Source of the DNA: Colletotrichum lupini | Taxonomy: Eukaryota > Ascomycota > Sordariomycetes > Glomerellales > Glomerellaceae | Direction: 5' to 3' | NCBI RefSeq assembly: GCF_023278565.1 | Contig: NC_064680.1 | Span: 4,464,001 to 4,528,000, forward strand | DNA: 64,000 nt | Shown: positions 14,401-24,450 of the stretch, one piece after another | Layout: the number at the start of each line of letters is the position of its first letter | Numbering within the stretch: the stretch's first letter is position 1 | Program-made: the position numbers and the translations under genes | The notes under the pieces: generated by a model | Seen by the model: only the letters and a program-made list of their open reading frames with translations | Told to the model about the DNA's origin: nothing | Database searches by the model: none

Positions 14401-15158
14401 CTCCCCCTTCTCGAACCACCCACCTTTCGACTCTCGTCTTTTCTCCCCCATACATCATCGGCATTATCTCTCTGATCTGGACGGCACGGACACGCAAACG
14501 CGCGACGGGACTGACCACCTTACACCTTACACCTTACACCTCTGAGTTACAACCTACCGAGGCCTGGAGACGAACGAGACTTTGGCTGAGACATCCAAAC
14601 AACACATCACCCAATACAAACTGCATACAACACCATCCACCGCAACAATCAATCGCCTGCAGTCCGCTGTTTGACTGCTTCAACCACCAAAATCCCCCGA
14701 CCTACTGTTGATCATGCATCTCCAGCTGTCATAGCAACTCGCTCTTCCTCCACCAATTCTTGCCCAACACTCGAAATCCTCCAGCCGTTGGGCAGTGTCT
14801 GCCTCACTGCACTGACACCGCCGCGACGAGCCCCGTCCAACCCCCCTGCGCCTTTCTGCCTCGACGACCCTCAAGAGCTGTGTCGCGACTTCAAGTGCAG
14901 CTTTCCTTCCCTTCAACCTCGATTTGTATACCAACTCCTCCGCAAACACGAGGACTGACCGGGCATGCGTCTTCTTTCCGGCAACATTCAACGTTCGAGT
15001 CCGCCATTGTAACCCACCACGCCTGGCGCACGCGATTCTTGCCTCTAAACTTCTGTCTCGAAACGATCCACCCGTCGCAACTTCCACGTATCCCACATAG
15101 CTTCCTCCCACACATTGATTGAAAAGAAGTCGCTCGGTAGCGACCCAACACCGCCGCC
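11488..15158. other. Long intergenic region
   Basis: About 3.7 kb with no supported gene. Open frames at 12207-12683 (-), 13539-13880 (-) and 14680-15111 (-) show no domain. The last 800 bases before 15159 are C/T-rich with short tandem copies of CCTTACA near 14518-14542 and read like a promoter plus long leader for the next gene. A short GACA/GATA-type repeat lies near 14195-14215. Confidence 0.45.
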
Positions 15159-17076
15159 ATGTCAGCCGTTAAGAACCTCCGGGCAATGTTCGAGCAAAAA
15201 GCCGACTCGAGTCCCCCGGATCGGGGAAGGTCCCCTGGCCTCTCCTCCAGTAAGTTCCCCCGCCGTTCTTAGCTCCATGGCAATAGACGCAGCTTCTCTC
15301 GGCGAGCTTGCTTTTTCGACCTCTTCCCAGTTCATAGAACTGCCCAGCTTGACTCTCCAAACACCATCGTGTACGCATTTCAACTAACCTGATACCTCTG
15401 CAGACGGCACCGAAACCCCCCCTCTATCATCCACCCGCCCACTCTCCAAGATTCGAACGAGCTTTGTTGCTGTTGAAAAGGACGGAAGAGTAGGACTCCG
15501 CCGAGATCCCAGCAACGAGTCGAGTGTGTCCCAGCGAAGGCTCAGCAGCCATACCGAGGGAGAGGCGTCTGTATCTGGCCTCTCTGATAAGACAATGGCC
15601 ACCGAGGACACCTCCGGGGGCTACAAGACAAATATCGTCGGCAGCCCCATTCCCGAGTCACCTCGCCGCCCCGACGCGGACAAGCCGACAAACGGAGCCT
15701 CCCCTCGTAGCTTGGGGGCTCTGAACAACCACCCGAGCCACAATCCCGACAAACACGTAGACATTGAAACGCCTACGCCAGAGCTACTCCCAGGCGACCC
15801 GACGCAAATGTCGCCCGACCACAACGTTTCCAATGGAACAGCTGCCGCAAAGACCGCCGGGTCCACGGCTCCCAAAAACTCCACAAAGACCACCACCAAA
15901 CCCCTGGCGAAATTGGCACCTCCCGCTACCATCACGAGAGCAAAGACACCGTTGAGATCTCCAGTCACTGCCAAGACCCCTACCACAGCAACGGGGGGCT
16001 CCAAGCCGAGCGCCCCCAAGGCTCAGCACGATGCCGCAAAGAAGCCGGCCGAGAAGCCGGCGACTTCGACCCCCAAGTCCGCTGCGAAAACGGCAGGTGC
16101 CGGCAAGAAACCCGCGCCCGTGCAGGTTTCTCCCTCCAGCGGCATTGGCTTCGTCAAGCCCAAGGTCAAGTCGCCCACCAAGCCCGTGAAGCTGCCTGCT
16201 TCGCTGATGGCCCCGACTGCCGCCTCCGTTCAAAGAGTCAAGGAGGCTCCTCGCGAAACCCTTACGCGCGCCTCTGGCAGCCAGGGCCGCCCGGCTAGCA
16301 GAGCGAGCGCGCCCGGTGCTGCGGCGCCGCCCAAGACTCTGAAGCGCCAGAACTCAGTCATCAACCGGCCCCGGCCCAGCATTGGCCCGCCGCCAAAGAA
16401 GCCCCTTCAGGACCACCCCATTACCAAGAAAGATAAGGAGGTCGACGAAGGTTTCCTGGCTCGCATGATGCGACCCACGGCGAGCTCGACTTCAAAGGTA
16501 TCAGAGAAGGCTCCCGTTACCCCTCCTAGAAGCAGGAGCGCAAAGCCGAGCAGCGCCAAGAAGGCTTCCGCCTCAAGGAGTCCCAAGAGAGCACTCTCTC
16601 GACCGGCAGCGGTACGGGCGGGAAGCCGCACAGGCAGCCCTTTCGCTAGCAAGAAGGATGCTCCAGTCAAGAATGTCGTTGAGACCGCAGAGGCCGAGGC
16701 CATCGCCGAGGCACCGAGAACCCCGGAGGCAAAGGCACCGGCCACACCAGAGCCTATTATCGAGGAGACTGCGGCTGAACCTAGTCCGGCCAAGGAGGCT
16801 GAGGCTGAGGCTCCTGTCGAGGAGAAGGAGACCGCGGTGCCTGAGCTGGAGGCCGTGACTGAAGAGCGTGTTGAGGAGCCCGAGCTCGACGACATCATCC
16901 AGCAGACTGCCACGCTCGGCCTCAAGGAGGAAGACGCCGAGGACCAAGAGCTTAAGAGCCCGGATGAGTTCGAGGAGCTACTGGCCGATGAGAAGGAAGC
17001 GGCGGAGGAGGACAAGACGGAGTCAACTCCGGCCCTTGTTGAGGCGACCACAGAAGTCAAGACTGAGACTGCATGA
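15159..17076 (+). CDS. Long disordered Ala/Pro/Lys-rich protein
   Basis: Two exons, 15159-15249 and 15404-17076, give 587 residues. The ATG at 15159 follows GCCGCC and starts MSAVKNLRAMFEQKADS; the 154-bp intron splits an Asn codon. A conserved-looking block just after the intron (SKIRTSFVAVEKDGRVGL) is followed by about 350 residues of Ala/Pro/Ser/Thr/Lys-rich low complexity with many SP/TP sites. The last 130 residues are acidic (Glu/Ala-rich with LDDIIQQTATLGLKEED). The short ordered head with a basic middle and acidic tail resembles cytoskeletal or chromatin scaffold proteins, but I recognise no named domain and assign no function. The many SP/TP sites would suit proline-directed kinases (inference). 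Confidence 0.8.
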
Positions 17077-17685
17077 AAAAAAGAATTCTGTCGAAGAGTG
17101 GCGGAGGTGATTGTATAGTTTTAGAAACCATTGGGGTGTACCATGATACCTGACCGACAAAAAGGCGTAAATTACTTCGTGAGAAATTTCAAAGTTCCGG
17201 AGCATGGAGAAGTTGGTGTCTGGAGCCCGAAATCAGTTATAGAGAATGAATACCACTCGCACAGAATTGTTCTGACTTTTGGACATTTAAAAGGTTCAGT
17301 AGTTTTGCATGGTATGTGTGTAGTTTTGAATGCTCTTCTCTACGCGGGTGAGCCATAGCTTGTTAAAAGGCAGCTCGGACTTAGTGTTCCCCAAGAGCAG
17401 ATGTCGCTGCAATCTGGCCACGGAACAGGAAAGCTTCAAATATGGTGTGTTCGTGTCTTCTCTAGAATACAAATTTTGTACAGTATATGGAGGACATTGC
17501 TCCTACAGAGCAGTAACATGTTGACTTCGACGCCTGCCCTGTGGTGTCTTCTTTTTTCCCAAGACTCCTTTTGCCCGTGGCCCAGGTGCTCTCTCCTCGT
17601 AGGGAGTGGCTATCAAAATTCTCCCCTTTCTAAAAGGCCATCTTTCTTCGCCCCTGACCTATAACAAGGCCTTATGATCCCCTTC
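17077..17685. other. Convergent intergenic region
   Basis: 3' flanks of the disordered-protein gene (+) and the uS8m gene (-). AT-richer than its neighbours; no gene or repeat seen. Confidence 0.5.
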
Positions 17686-18177
17686 TTATCTCGCCCGGCA
17701 CAGCACCATACCGCCAACTTTCCTCGCTAGCGCCTCCCTCGCCTCCAAGATACCCCTATCCGTAGAAATAAACAGGCACTCCCCCAGCGCCAACCCCTTG
17801 ACGAGGCCATTCTTGGTCGGGAACCCGCGGACGACGATCTCGAGGTCCTCAATGTGGACGTTGATGGGCCGCGTGGGCTTGGTGACCATGGTCAGGCCGC
17901 GGAGGACGGGCTCGTTGTTCCAGTATTTGAGGCCGAGCCAGAGGCGGCGCGTGGCGACGTTGGCCGAGGTGACGGGTTCCGGGTCGCGGAGGAGGTCTTC
18001 GGGCGCAGGCGGGGTCGGGCCGCCGCGGTAGAGGGAGGAGACGAAGCCGGAGCGGTGGAGGGCGAGGGCGAGGTTGAGGTTTTGCTTTGTGTTTGTGACG
18101 GAGGTCATGCCCAGGCGGGCGCGGGAGGCGTTTTGGAGGTGGGAGCACATGTTGATTACGTTTGTTAGGCCACCCAT
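17686..18177 (-). CDS. MRPS8: Mitochondrial small-subunit ribosomal protein uS8m
   Basis: Single-exon frame of 163 codons. The start MGGLTNVINMCSHLQNASRARLG matches the N-terminal block of the fungal mitochondrial S8 family. The body (LALALHRSGFVSSLYRGG, TRRLWLGLKYWNNEPVL) and the C-terminal GLALGECLFISTDRGILEAREA follow the bacterial S8 order, the last segment being the rRNA-binding end. Yeast Mrps8 is 155 residues, so the length fits. The protein sits in the mitoribosomal small subunit and binds the central domain of the 15S rRNA. No cleavable presequence is evident, as is usual for several small mitoribosomal proteins. It lies alone between two + strand genes. Confidence 0.9.
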   Translation of the reverse strand: MGGLTNVINMCSHLQNASRARLGMTSVTNTKQNLNLALALHRSGFVSSLYRGGPTPPAPEDLLRDPEPVTSANVATRRLWLGLKYWNNEPVLRGLTMVTKPTRPINVHIEDLEIVVRGFPTKNGLVKGLALGECLFISTDRGILEAREALARKVGGMVLCRAR

Positions 18178-19885
18178 TTTGGATTGCTTTGGGGAGCCGT
18201 CGGCTCTCGGTCTGGGAGGGTGTTCTGTTTTCGGTTGGAATCGGGGTTCGAGGGGGGAGTGTCGTCGAAGTTGTCGCGGTGCTTTGAGGTACCGCTGTTG
18301 GTGATTTTGCGTTGAAGCTCAATTGATGGGCGGGAGCTTACTGTATTGATGTCAATTGACGATCAGTTCAATGGTGTTCAGTTCGTGAGATTCGAAAGGA
18401 GTGTGCGTTGCGCGTTGGCTGGCTCCAGTGGTACCGCGAAGAATAATCCGTCACCACGCAATCAAAGCCGCAGGGAAGCTATCGCCAAAATTTTGGACAC
18501 GCCCATCGCAGCCGTTGTCGACTGATGACTAAGGCAGAGGTACTTCGGTCACCTCACCTCCACTCGCCGAGCCACCTCACTCACCTCACTCACCACCTCT
18601 TATCTTATCTTCTTCACCTTGGGAAAAAAGGTCCATGCTCCACGGCGCACGTCGGACCCCACTCCCCGACGACGGCACTCTCCCGTCACTGTCCGTTCTA
18701 CGCAGTACACAACCCCGGCCGGAGCACCTGATTGGCTGTCCCCGACGTCTTCTAAGCGCCGAGTTGACCAGTCGATGCGACCAGCTGCAGCTCACCACCC
18801 ATGTATTTCACAGCAGACGTAACGCAAGCAGGGCCTGGCACGCGCATGGTCTCTACCTTAGCTCGGGAGCTTCTGGGACTTGGAGGAGAATGGCGGGGAC
18901 AATTGGGTTGATAGGCGTTTTGCGAAGTCGCAAGACCCCCAAGGTAAGGTAGCGTGCCTGGTCCTTCCTTTTTGTCACTTGCGAATTTGTTTTTTTGCTC
19001 ATCCTACTACTCCGTAGAGGAGGGGGTATTTGAGGCGGTCTGGCTACTGAGTGGTACCAAGATAAAGAGAGAGAAGAGGACTAGAGGGGTACTGGGTGAT
19101 TGATCACACGAGAGGAATAGAGAGAGAGAGAGAGCTTTGGATCGTCGAGACTGGTCTGTTCTGGTGGTAAGCAAGCTACACAAAACCTCGACACCCTCGG
19201 CGCAAAACAGTCCATCTTTCCCACCTCCTCCTCCTCAAACGAAACTCTTTTCCCTTTTTTACCTCTCACTCATCTTGTTCCTGAAATAAACTAGGTGCCA
19301 CACACACTTTCTCACATCTTCTGTCCAATTTCGCCCGCAACATAGAGCTCTGTTGGTTCTCTATTCGTACCCGCTGCCGCCCTTGGCTACATTACCTTTC
19401 ACCTTGACCGAGGCGGGGTAACAATTTGCCAGCGCCCAACACCCCCCGAGAAAGTTGCGCGCCTCTCTGGTGCTTGTCAATCGGATCATCGGCCCAGGGA
19501 GTGGTCCCGAACCCTTGGACAGAGAAAAGGCAAGGAAGCTATTCTTGGAGCTTCCTTTGTTTGGCGTTGTTGGAAGCTCGGCAAGGTAAGGTAAGGTTTG
19601 GAGGGGCTGCTCGCAGCAATCCCACAATTAGAGAATGGCGACCCGGCCGGGAGAGGAAAACGTTGCTACTCTGTGAGTTTTCATGTTCTTGTTGGTTTTT
19701 TGTCTTTCCCAAAAGGTGGTAAAGAAGCGTGATAGCTCGCATTTGTCTTCTTACCTGGCCCTGTTCGCCTGTTTTCCCTCTCACACTCTCTCTGGCTCTC
19801 GACACCCGACCCGAAACCACACGTGGGATTTTGCGATTTGCGATTCATTTGCAAATTGAAGGGCGGCGCATATATATAGAAAACG
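18178..19885. other. Promoter-rich intergenic region
   Basis: 1.7 kb between divergently transcribed genes (uS8m on -, the Pro/Gln-rich protein on +), so it should contain both promoters. It has C/T-rich stretches near 18540-18620, an (AG)n tract near 19119-19134 and a TATATATA motif at 19871, 15 bases before the downstream ATG. No gene seen. Confidence 0.5.
19119..19134. repeat. (AG)n microsatellite
   Basis: Eight AG dinucleotides in intergenic DNA. Confidence 0.85.
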
Positions 19886-21489
19886 ATGGCGGCTGCTGAC
19901 TGGTCTCAAACTCTCAACAGCTTCGGAGACGTTCACTACTTTTACGGCCCACCGACGAGTAATCCGCCGCACCACCGCTTCGACAAGGGATCTTACGTTT
20001 ACCTTTTTGAAAACGCAAACGACCGCCGCGCGCGCATTGAGATTGCCAACCAGCCCGGCACCGAGGACCAAGACGCCTTTGATGGATGTGCGTAAAAGCC
20101 CATGTATCCTGCTCCGAGAGCTCTCTGACTCTCCAAAGCACAAGCTAGAGCTTCATATGAAGCTTCAACTGAAGCTGGAGCTGGAGCTGACATGACATCA
20201 CATCCGCTAACCAACATTCATTCACAGTCCTCGACAAGACGCACGTTCGATACTCGTACAACCACCAGTGCATGGTGACCCTCATCGTAGGCGAGACGAC
20301 GGATCAGATGGAATGGCACCTGCCCACCTACGACCCCCAGAACCAGAACAAGTACCACTACAAACTCTACTCGCTCGATATCTACTTCTGGAAGGCCGAC
20401 GACGCTCTCCAGTTCGTCAACGGCATCCGCTTCGTCCTCCCGCCCGCCCAGGTCGAGATCCTCGATGAGCCTCAGCAGCAGCAGCAACACCAGCACCATG
20501 TCCAGCAGCACACGCAACATCAACCCGTGAGCTCCGTCGTCCAGCAGCTAGAACACGTCGCGATATCGGACCCGAACTACGGATCCCCGAGAGGAGGCGC
20601 CTCCGCGCAACAGCAGCAGCAAAACGGCTCAGCGTTCGCAGGGCCACCTACCTCAGCCGTAGCCGCCGCGCCATCAGCCCATCAACAACAACAAGAGCAG
20701 CCGGCGAGTTTCGCACCAATGGCATACAACCCCGCTGCTCCGGCCGCGCCAGAGACAATCCGCCACAGAGAAAAGACCCCACCCCCCGAAGACGGCGTCG
20801 CCGATCCCTTGGCCGCGGCCGTCGCCTACGACGCGCAGGCCCCGTTCTCCCCGGGTTTCGTACCCCCGCCCGGATTCCAGAGCGCACAGGGACACGGGGG
20901 AATCGGCCTCCCTCCTCCTCCCCCACCGCCGCAATTCGGTGGACCCCCAGGCCAGCCCGTCCTCCAGCGCGCGGCAACGATGCCGGCGCAAGCCGTACAC
21001 GGCGGCCTCGCTTCTCCGGGTCTAGTCAACCCCTACGCCAACGGAAGCCCGTTCCCCTCGTCCCCGGGCTTCGCGCCGCCGCCCCCGCCGCCTACTCAGC
21101 CGCCTCAAATTCAACAGCCTCAGCCGCAAGTACAGCAGCAGGGAACACCCCAACCGCAAGCCGGAGCCGTCCACACTCCCCCGACACCACCCTCAGCAAC
21201 GACTGCGGCCTCCGCGCCCCCGGCTGCAGGGGCCCCGATGTCGCCCCCGCCAGGCGGGTTCTCGCAGTACTCGTATAGCAGTGGCAACGGGGGCAGCCAG
21301 CAGCAGCAGCCGGGAGCGTTCGACTACTCTATTCACCAGCAGGCGTATCGGCCTACGGAGGTGGAGGCGGGCAAGTATAAGGGGTATACGGGCAAGCAGG
21401 ACCCGACGGGAAGGCTGGAGGCGAATGTTGGCAGGTTGGAGAAGGGTGTTACGGGGATGTTTAGGAAGTTTGAGAAGAAATTTGGGTGA
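19886..21489 (+). CDS. Fungal protein with a globular N-terminus and Pro/Gln-rich tail
   Basis: Two exons, 19886-20087 and 20228-21489, give 487 residues; the 140-bp intron splits a Phe codon (FDG|FLDKTHVRYSY). Residues 1-130 look globular, rich in aromatics and beta-forming residues (DVHYFYGPPTSNPPHHRFDKG, KYHYKLYSLDIYFWKADDA, FVLPPAQVEIL). The arrangement could be a PH-like or beta-sandwich domain, but I cannot name it. The middle is Gln-rich (runs at about residues 135-200) and then Pro-rich with several PPPPP stretches able to bind SH3, WW or EVH1 domains. A final 45-residue block, KYKGYTGKQDPTGRLEANVG onward, is charged and probably helical, and looks conserved. Function unknown; a cytoplasmic adaptor is one possibility. 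Confidence 0.8.
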
Positions 21490-23176
21490 TTTGGGTACGT
21501 GATGGCGATGTGAGGGAAAGGGGGAAGGGGGACGGGGCGACTCATGGTTTGGATGATTTTCGCTTTGTTCTTTGATTTCCATAATGGGGGAGCAATCCTG
21601 GGTGCTTTGGGTAGTTTGGTCATTGAGTACGTAACCTCAATAGATAATTTTCCTGTTCACAGATATTCCGGATACCACGTGCCTCGCTGAGAAGTCGGGC
21701 TCTTGCCTGGGTGTATACTCACAAATATCATCAATGCTAAGCGGAGTTCCAGTCAATGAGGCACCTCATCCAATTCTCACTAAAGAGACTGGGTATTTGT
21801 AGCAGAGCCTTTGGTCCGGTACACACTCTTGCCCCCCTCTCCACTTCCTCCCTTTCTCTTCAAACGGGTGAAGCTGAAAAGATGCGGCCGCCTCCAAGCG
21901 CTAGGCCACCAACGATGATGAGGAGCCAACGAGCCATCGTTATTCACTCTGTCCTCGCCCTGGTGGTGGCATTTCATCCTTCAGAAAGAGCCTTTTCAAG
22001 ACGTTGACGAAGATCCTAGCCGCGTGTGATAACCCTAGAGCAATCAGCTTCTTCAAAGCAGATGTCCGATCGCGGTTCGGCCGTCAAGATTTGCTCGCTG
22101 AAGCTGAATGCGGGGAGAATTATGCAGATAACCCGAGAACAAGAGCCCTGATGCCTGCTCTCCTGATAGGATGAGTTATTGGCGGGTTTGTAGGTTACGG
22201 ATTTTCACAAACGCTTCCCCTGTTAGCATACTTCACGAGTAAGACAAGGTAGAAACCTATATTCATGCCTTCGGAGCTAACAGTCTTACTTTCACAGCGG
22301 AGCGTTACATGCGCTATTCTTAATTTTTATACCATCTCGGTTCAGGTACTTTTCCGATGCGGCGTCCTTTCTCCCAGCTCCACATTCAAAGACGGCAATG
22401 GCATTGCTTCCTAACCACTATTGAAGCGCGTTTAGAATTAATGCAGATAACGATATTCATCAGGGATAGCATCCATCTCTGAGTTGTCATGAATGGGCAG
22501 CGCAGGCAGCAAGCAAAGTACACCTATCTCACTGTTCTCACAATATCTTGTCGATCGGCAGTTGTATCCCGTACGTTATGCATGGATGCGATTGACAACG
22601 TGGTGGCCTGGCACGCCTGGGGAAGGATTCGCGACTTTTGGGGGCCGAAATGTCGCTCCGTCAGAACGGCCCAGGTCTAGTTTCTTCCAAGTGGCAAAGT
22701 GATGAGGCTTTGTTGGTCTCGGCATGTGGTGGAGGGCTGGCAGGATTCATGATACAGACCGCAATGCGTGGTGATGAATCCTGCGAGCGATAGCTGCAGC
22801 TGACAGTGGATGGGTCTCCGTGAAACAGCGGGATGGGGTTGCCAGGTGTGATAGCGTCTTGCCTTTTTCCTATGATGGAGAAGAATGCCTTTCTTTCCCC
22901 AGGCTCCCTGATACTCCTCATTTGCATGGTTTGTCGTCAACCGGAAAAATAAATATGCTCGGATACTCCGTACATAAGAATTCGTTCTCCTTGAAGACAT
23001 TGACAGCGGAACTGGGACCAAGCCTCGGCTCGTATAAGTCAAGATTGTGGCACCTTGAGAGAACCGATTCAACGTTGCTTCGCCTTATCCTTAATGCGGA
23101 ATGATTCCAGATGTCGCGCGGAGGTTGCGCTGGACGGCGTCTTCCAATGAGCTGACACAACGGGCCTAACTATTAG
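21490..23176. other. Gene-free intergenic region
   Basis: No gene supported. Composition is near neutral and open frames are short and unconnected. It precedes the possible coding relic at 23177 and the transposon-like element at 23910. Confidence 0.45.
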
Positions 23177-23346
23177 GTTGTCCGACCCGAGGCACGGCTG
23201 GCTGCCCTACAGGCAATGGCCGCTCTGCAAAATGGCCAGTCGTCTCTCTCTCCTTCAGTCCTGTCAGCGCTACTCGCGAAGGTGGACGAATTAGAGGGTG
23301 CGGCTAGGCGATTGGGTGATTTAAGCCAGCGTGCAGAAATGTCTTA
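23177..23346 (+). pseudogene. Possible relic exon with coiled-coil character
   Basis: Directly after a good branch-point and acceptor pair (CTAAC then TATTAG ending at 23176) one frame stays open for 55 codons to a TAG at 23344-23346. It reads as an amphipathic Ala/Leu/Glu/Arg helix ending VDELEGAARRLGDLSQRAEM, unlike the noise frames around it. I cannot find a matching upstream exon with a clean donor, so this may be the surviving last exon of a decayed gene. It lies 560 bp from the RIP-marked element. It could also be chance. Confidence 0.25.
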
Positions 23347-23899
23347 GACAAAAAGTGCAACTGTCTTAGACTTGCATGATAGCTGGGCTTTCGTTCCTGA
23401 ATAGCGTTGCGCCCTTGAGGAAGTCTTGAAAACCGTGTATTAGTATCCAGGTGTTGATTCCGGAACCATTTGACTGAACCTGAGGGACAGCATGCGAGAT
23501 ATGTCCTCGAGAAGGGCTGCGGCAGCTTTCGAAGAATGAAGATGGCGAGGTAACTGGGCTGACATGACTTGCTTGCAGCGCTGGAGTAAGCCCACGCAGG
23601 CGGCAGCCCCTCCGTCCCCAGCCACATGGTCATCATGATGCAGATGAGGCGGTGCTGGAGACCGCGGGGCATCCCTGCCATTCCTTGACTGGCTTGCGAG
23701 CTGCCAGGCAGCCCCAATGTTGGCGGTTAATCTTCTCACAAGTCACATCCTATCCACGCTATCTCACCTGTCCCGGGGAACCCTGCCAGCTTGCCATGTC
23801 TGTGGGCTGTGGCAGAGCAGCAGATTAGTTTGCATATTGTACTGAGAGGGAAGCAGTCGGTGGCTGGTGAGAGCTGCTCTATACTATCCTCTGGAGGCT

Positions 23900-23909
23900 G
23901 GTGCGTCGA
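23900..23909 (+). repeat. Left target-site duplication of the MITE-like element
   Basis: GGTGCGTCGA, repeated exactly at 24441-24450, immediately outside the inverted repeats. Confidence 0.7.
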
Positions 23910-24011
23910 GTACGGCTATTCCGCACCCACATGAAGGCTATCCCGTACCCATACTAGGCCTACTTAAGTAAATAGTGGGTTGCACGTGACTATAAGCCGC
24001 AGTAGCTATAT
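23910..24011 (+). repeat. Left terminal inverted repeat
   Basis: Pairs with 24336-24438. Begins GTACGGCTATTCCGCACCC and ends CTATAT. It carries T where the right arm (reverse complement) has C at most differing sites, mostly before A. Confidence 0.85.
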
Positions 24012-24068
24012 GTGACCCGGAATCTCTATTATTCCGGTAGTTCTAGAGGATTGGAAGGCGTAGCTTCT

Positions 24069-24126
24069 ACTGTACCTTCTATAACTGTACTTTTTATAAC
24101 TGTACTTTTTATAACTGTACCTTTTA
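24069..24126 (+). repeat. 15-bp tandem repeat inside the element
   Basis: Nearly four copies of ACTGTACTTTTTATA (the first with two changes, the last partial). It lies in the AT-rich core of the transposon-like element. Confidence 0.85.
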
Positions 24127-24335
24127 CTTTGCTCTCTTTTATAATGCTGACTATGCGCGCTTTTCGAAGTTAAAACTACAATTTTAGAAGCTAGTTTTTG
24201 CTTAGGGAAAATATATTTCTAGAGCCTATATTTTAGTGCTTGGAGAGGTACTTATCTTGTTTTAAAAATGACTAAAAAAGGTGGTATTATGCGTTAAAAT
24301 AGAAATAATGGGAAGGCGCGCGCCCATGGCCTGAT

Positions 24336-24438
24336 ATATGGCTGCTGCGGCTGTGTAGTCACGTGTAGCCCACTATTTGCTTGAGTAGGCCTAGTATGGG
24401 TGCGGGATAGCCTTCGTGTGGGTGCGGAATAGCCGTAC
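24336..24438 (-). repeat. Right terminal inverted repeat
   Basis: Inverted partner of 23910-24011; ends GGAATAGCCGTAC, with two further C residues before the target duplication. Confidence 0.85.
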
Positions 24439-24440
24439 CC

Positions 24441-24450
24441 GGTGCGTCGA
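24441..24450 (+). repeat. Right target-site duplication
   Basis: Exact repeat of 23900-23909 (GGTGCGTCGA). Confidence 0.7.

Larger units (their letters stand above)
23910..24440. mobile_element. Non-autonomous TIR element (MITE/solo Mutator-like), RIP-mutated
   Basis: A 531-bp element bounded by long terminal inverted repeats (23910-24011 and 24336-24438, about 102 bp each) and flanked by a perfect 10-bp direct repeat. The interior is strongly AT-rich with a 15-bp tandem repeat and no open frame, so it cannot encode its own transposase. Long TIRs with a 9-11-bp duplication are typical of Mutator-like (MULE) elements, so a MULE-derived MITE is the likeliest class (inference from family knowledge). 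The two arms differ at about nine positions; seven are CpA/TpA (or TpG/TpA) differences, the RIP signature. Each arm also carries two direct copies of a 15-bp end motif of the form GGCTATYCCGYACCC. Confidence 0.8.
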
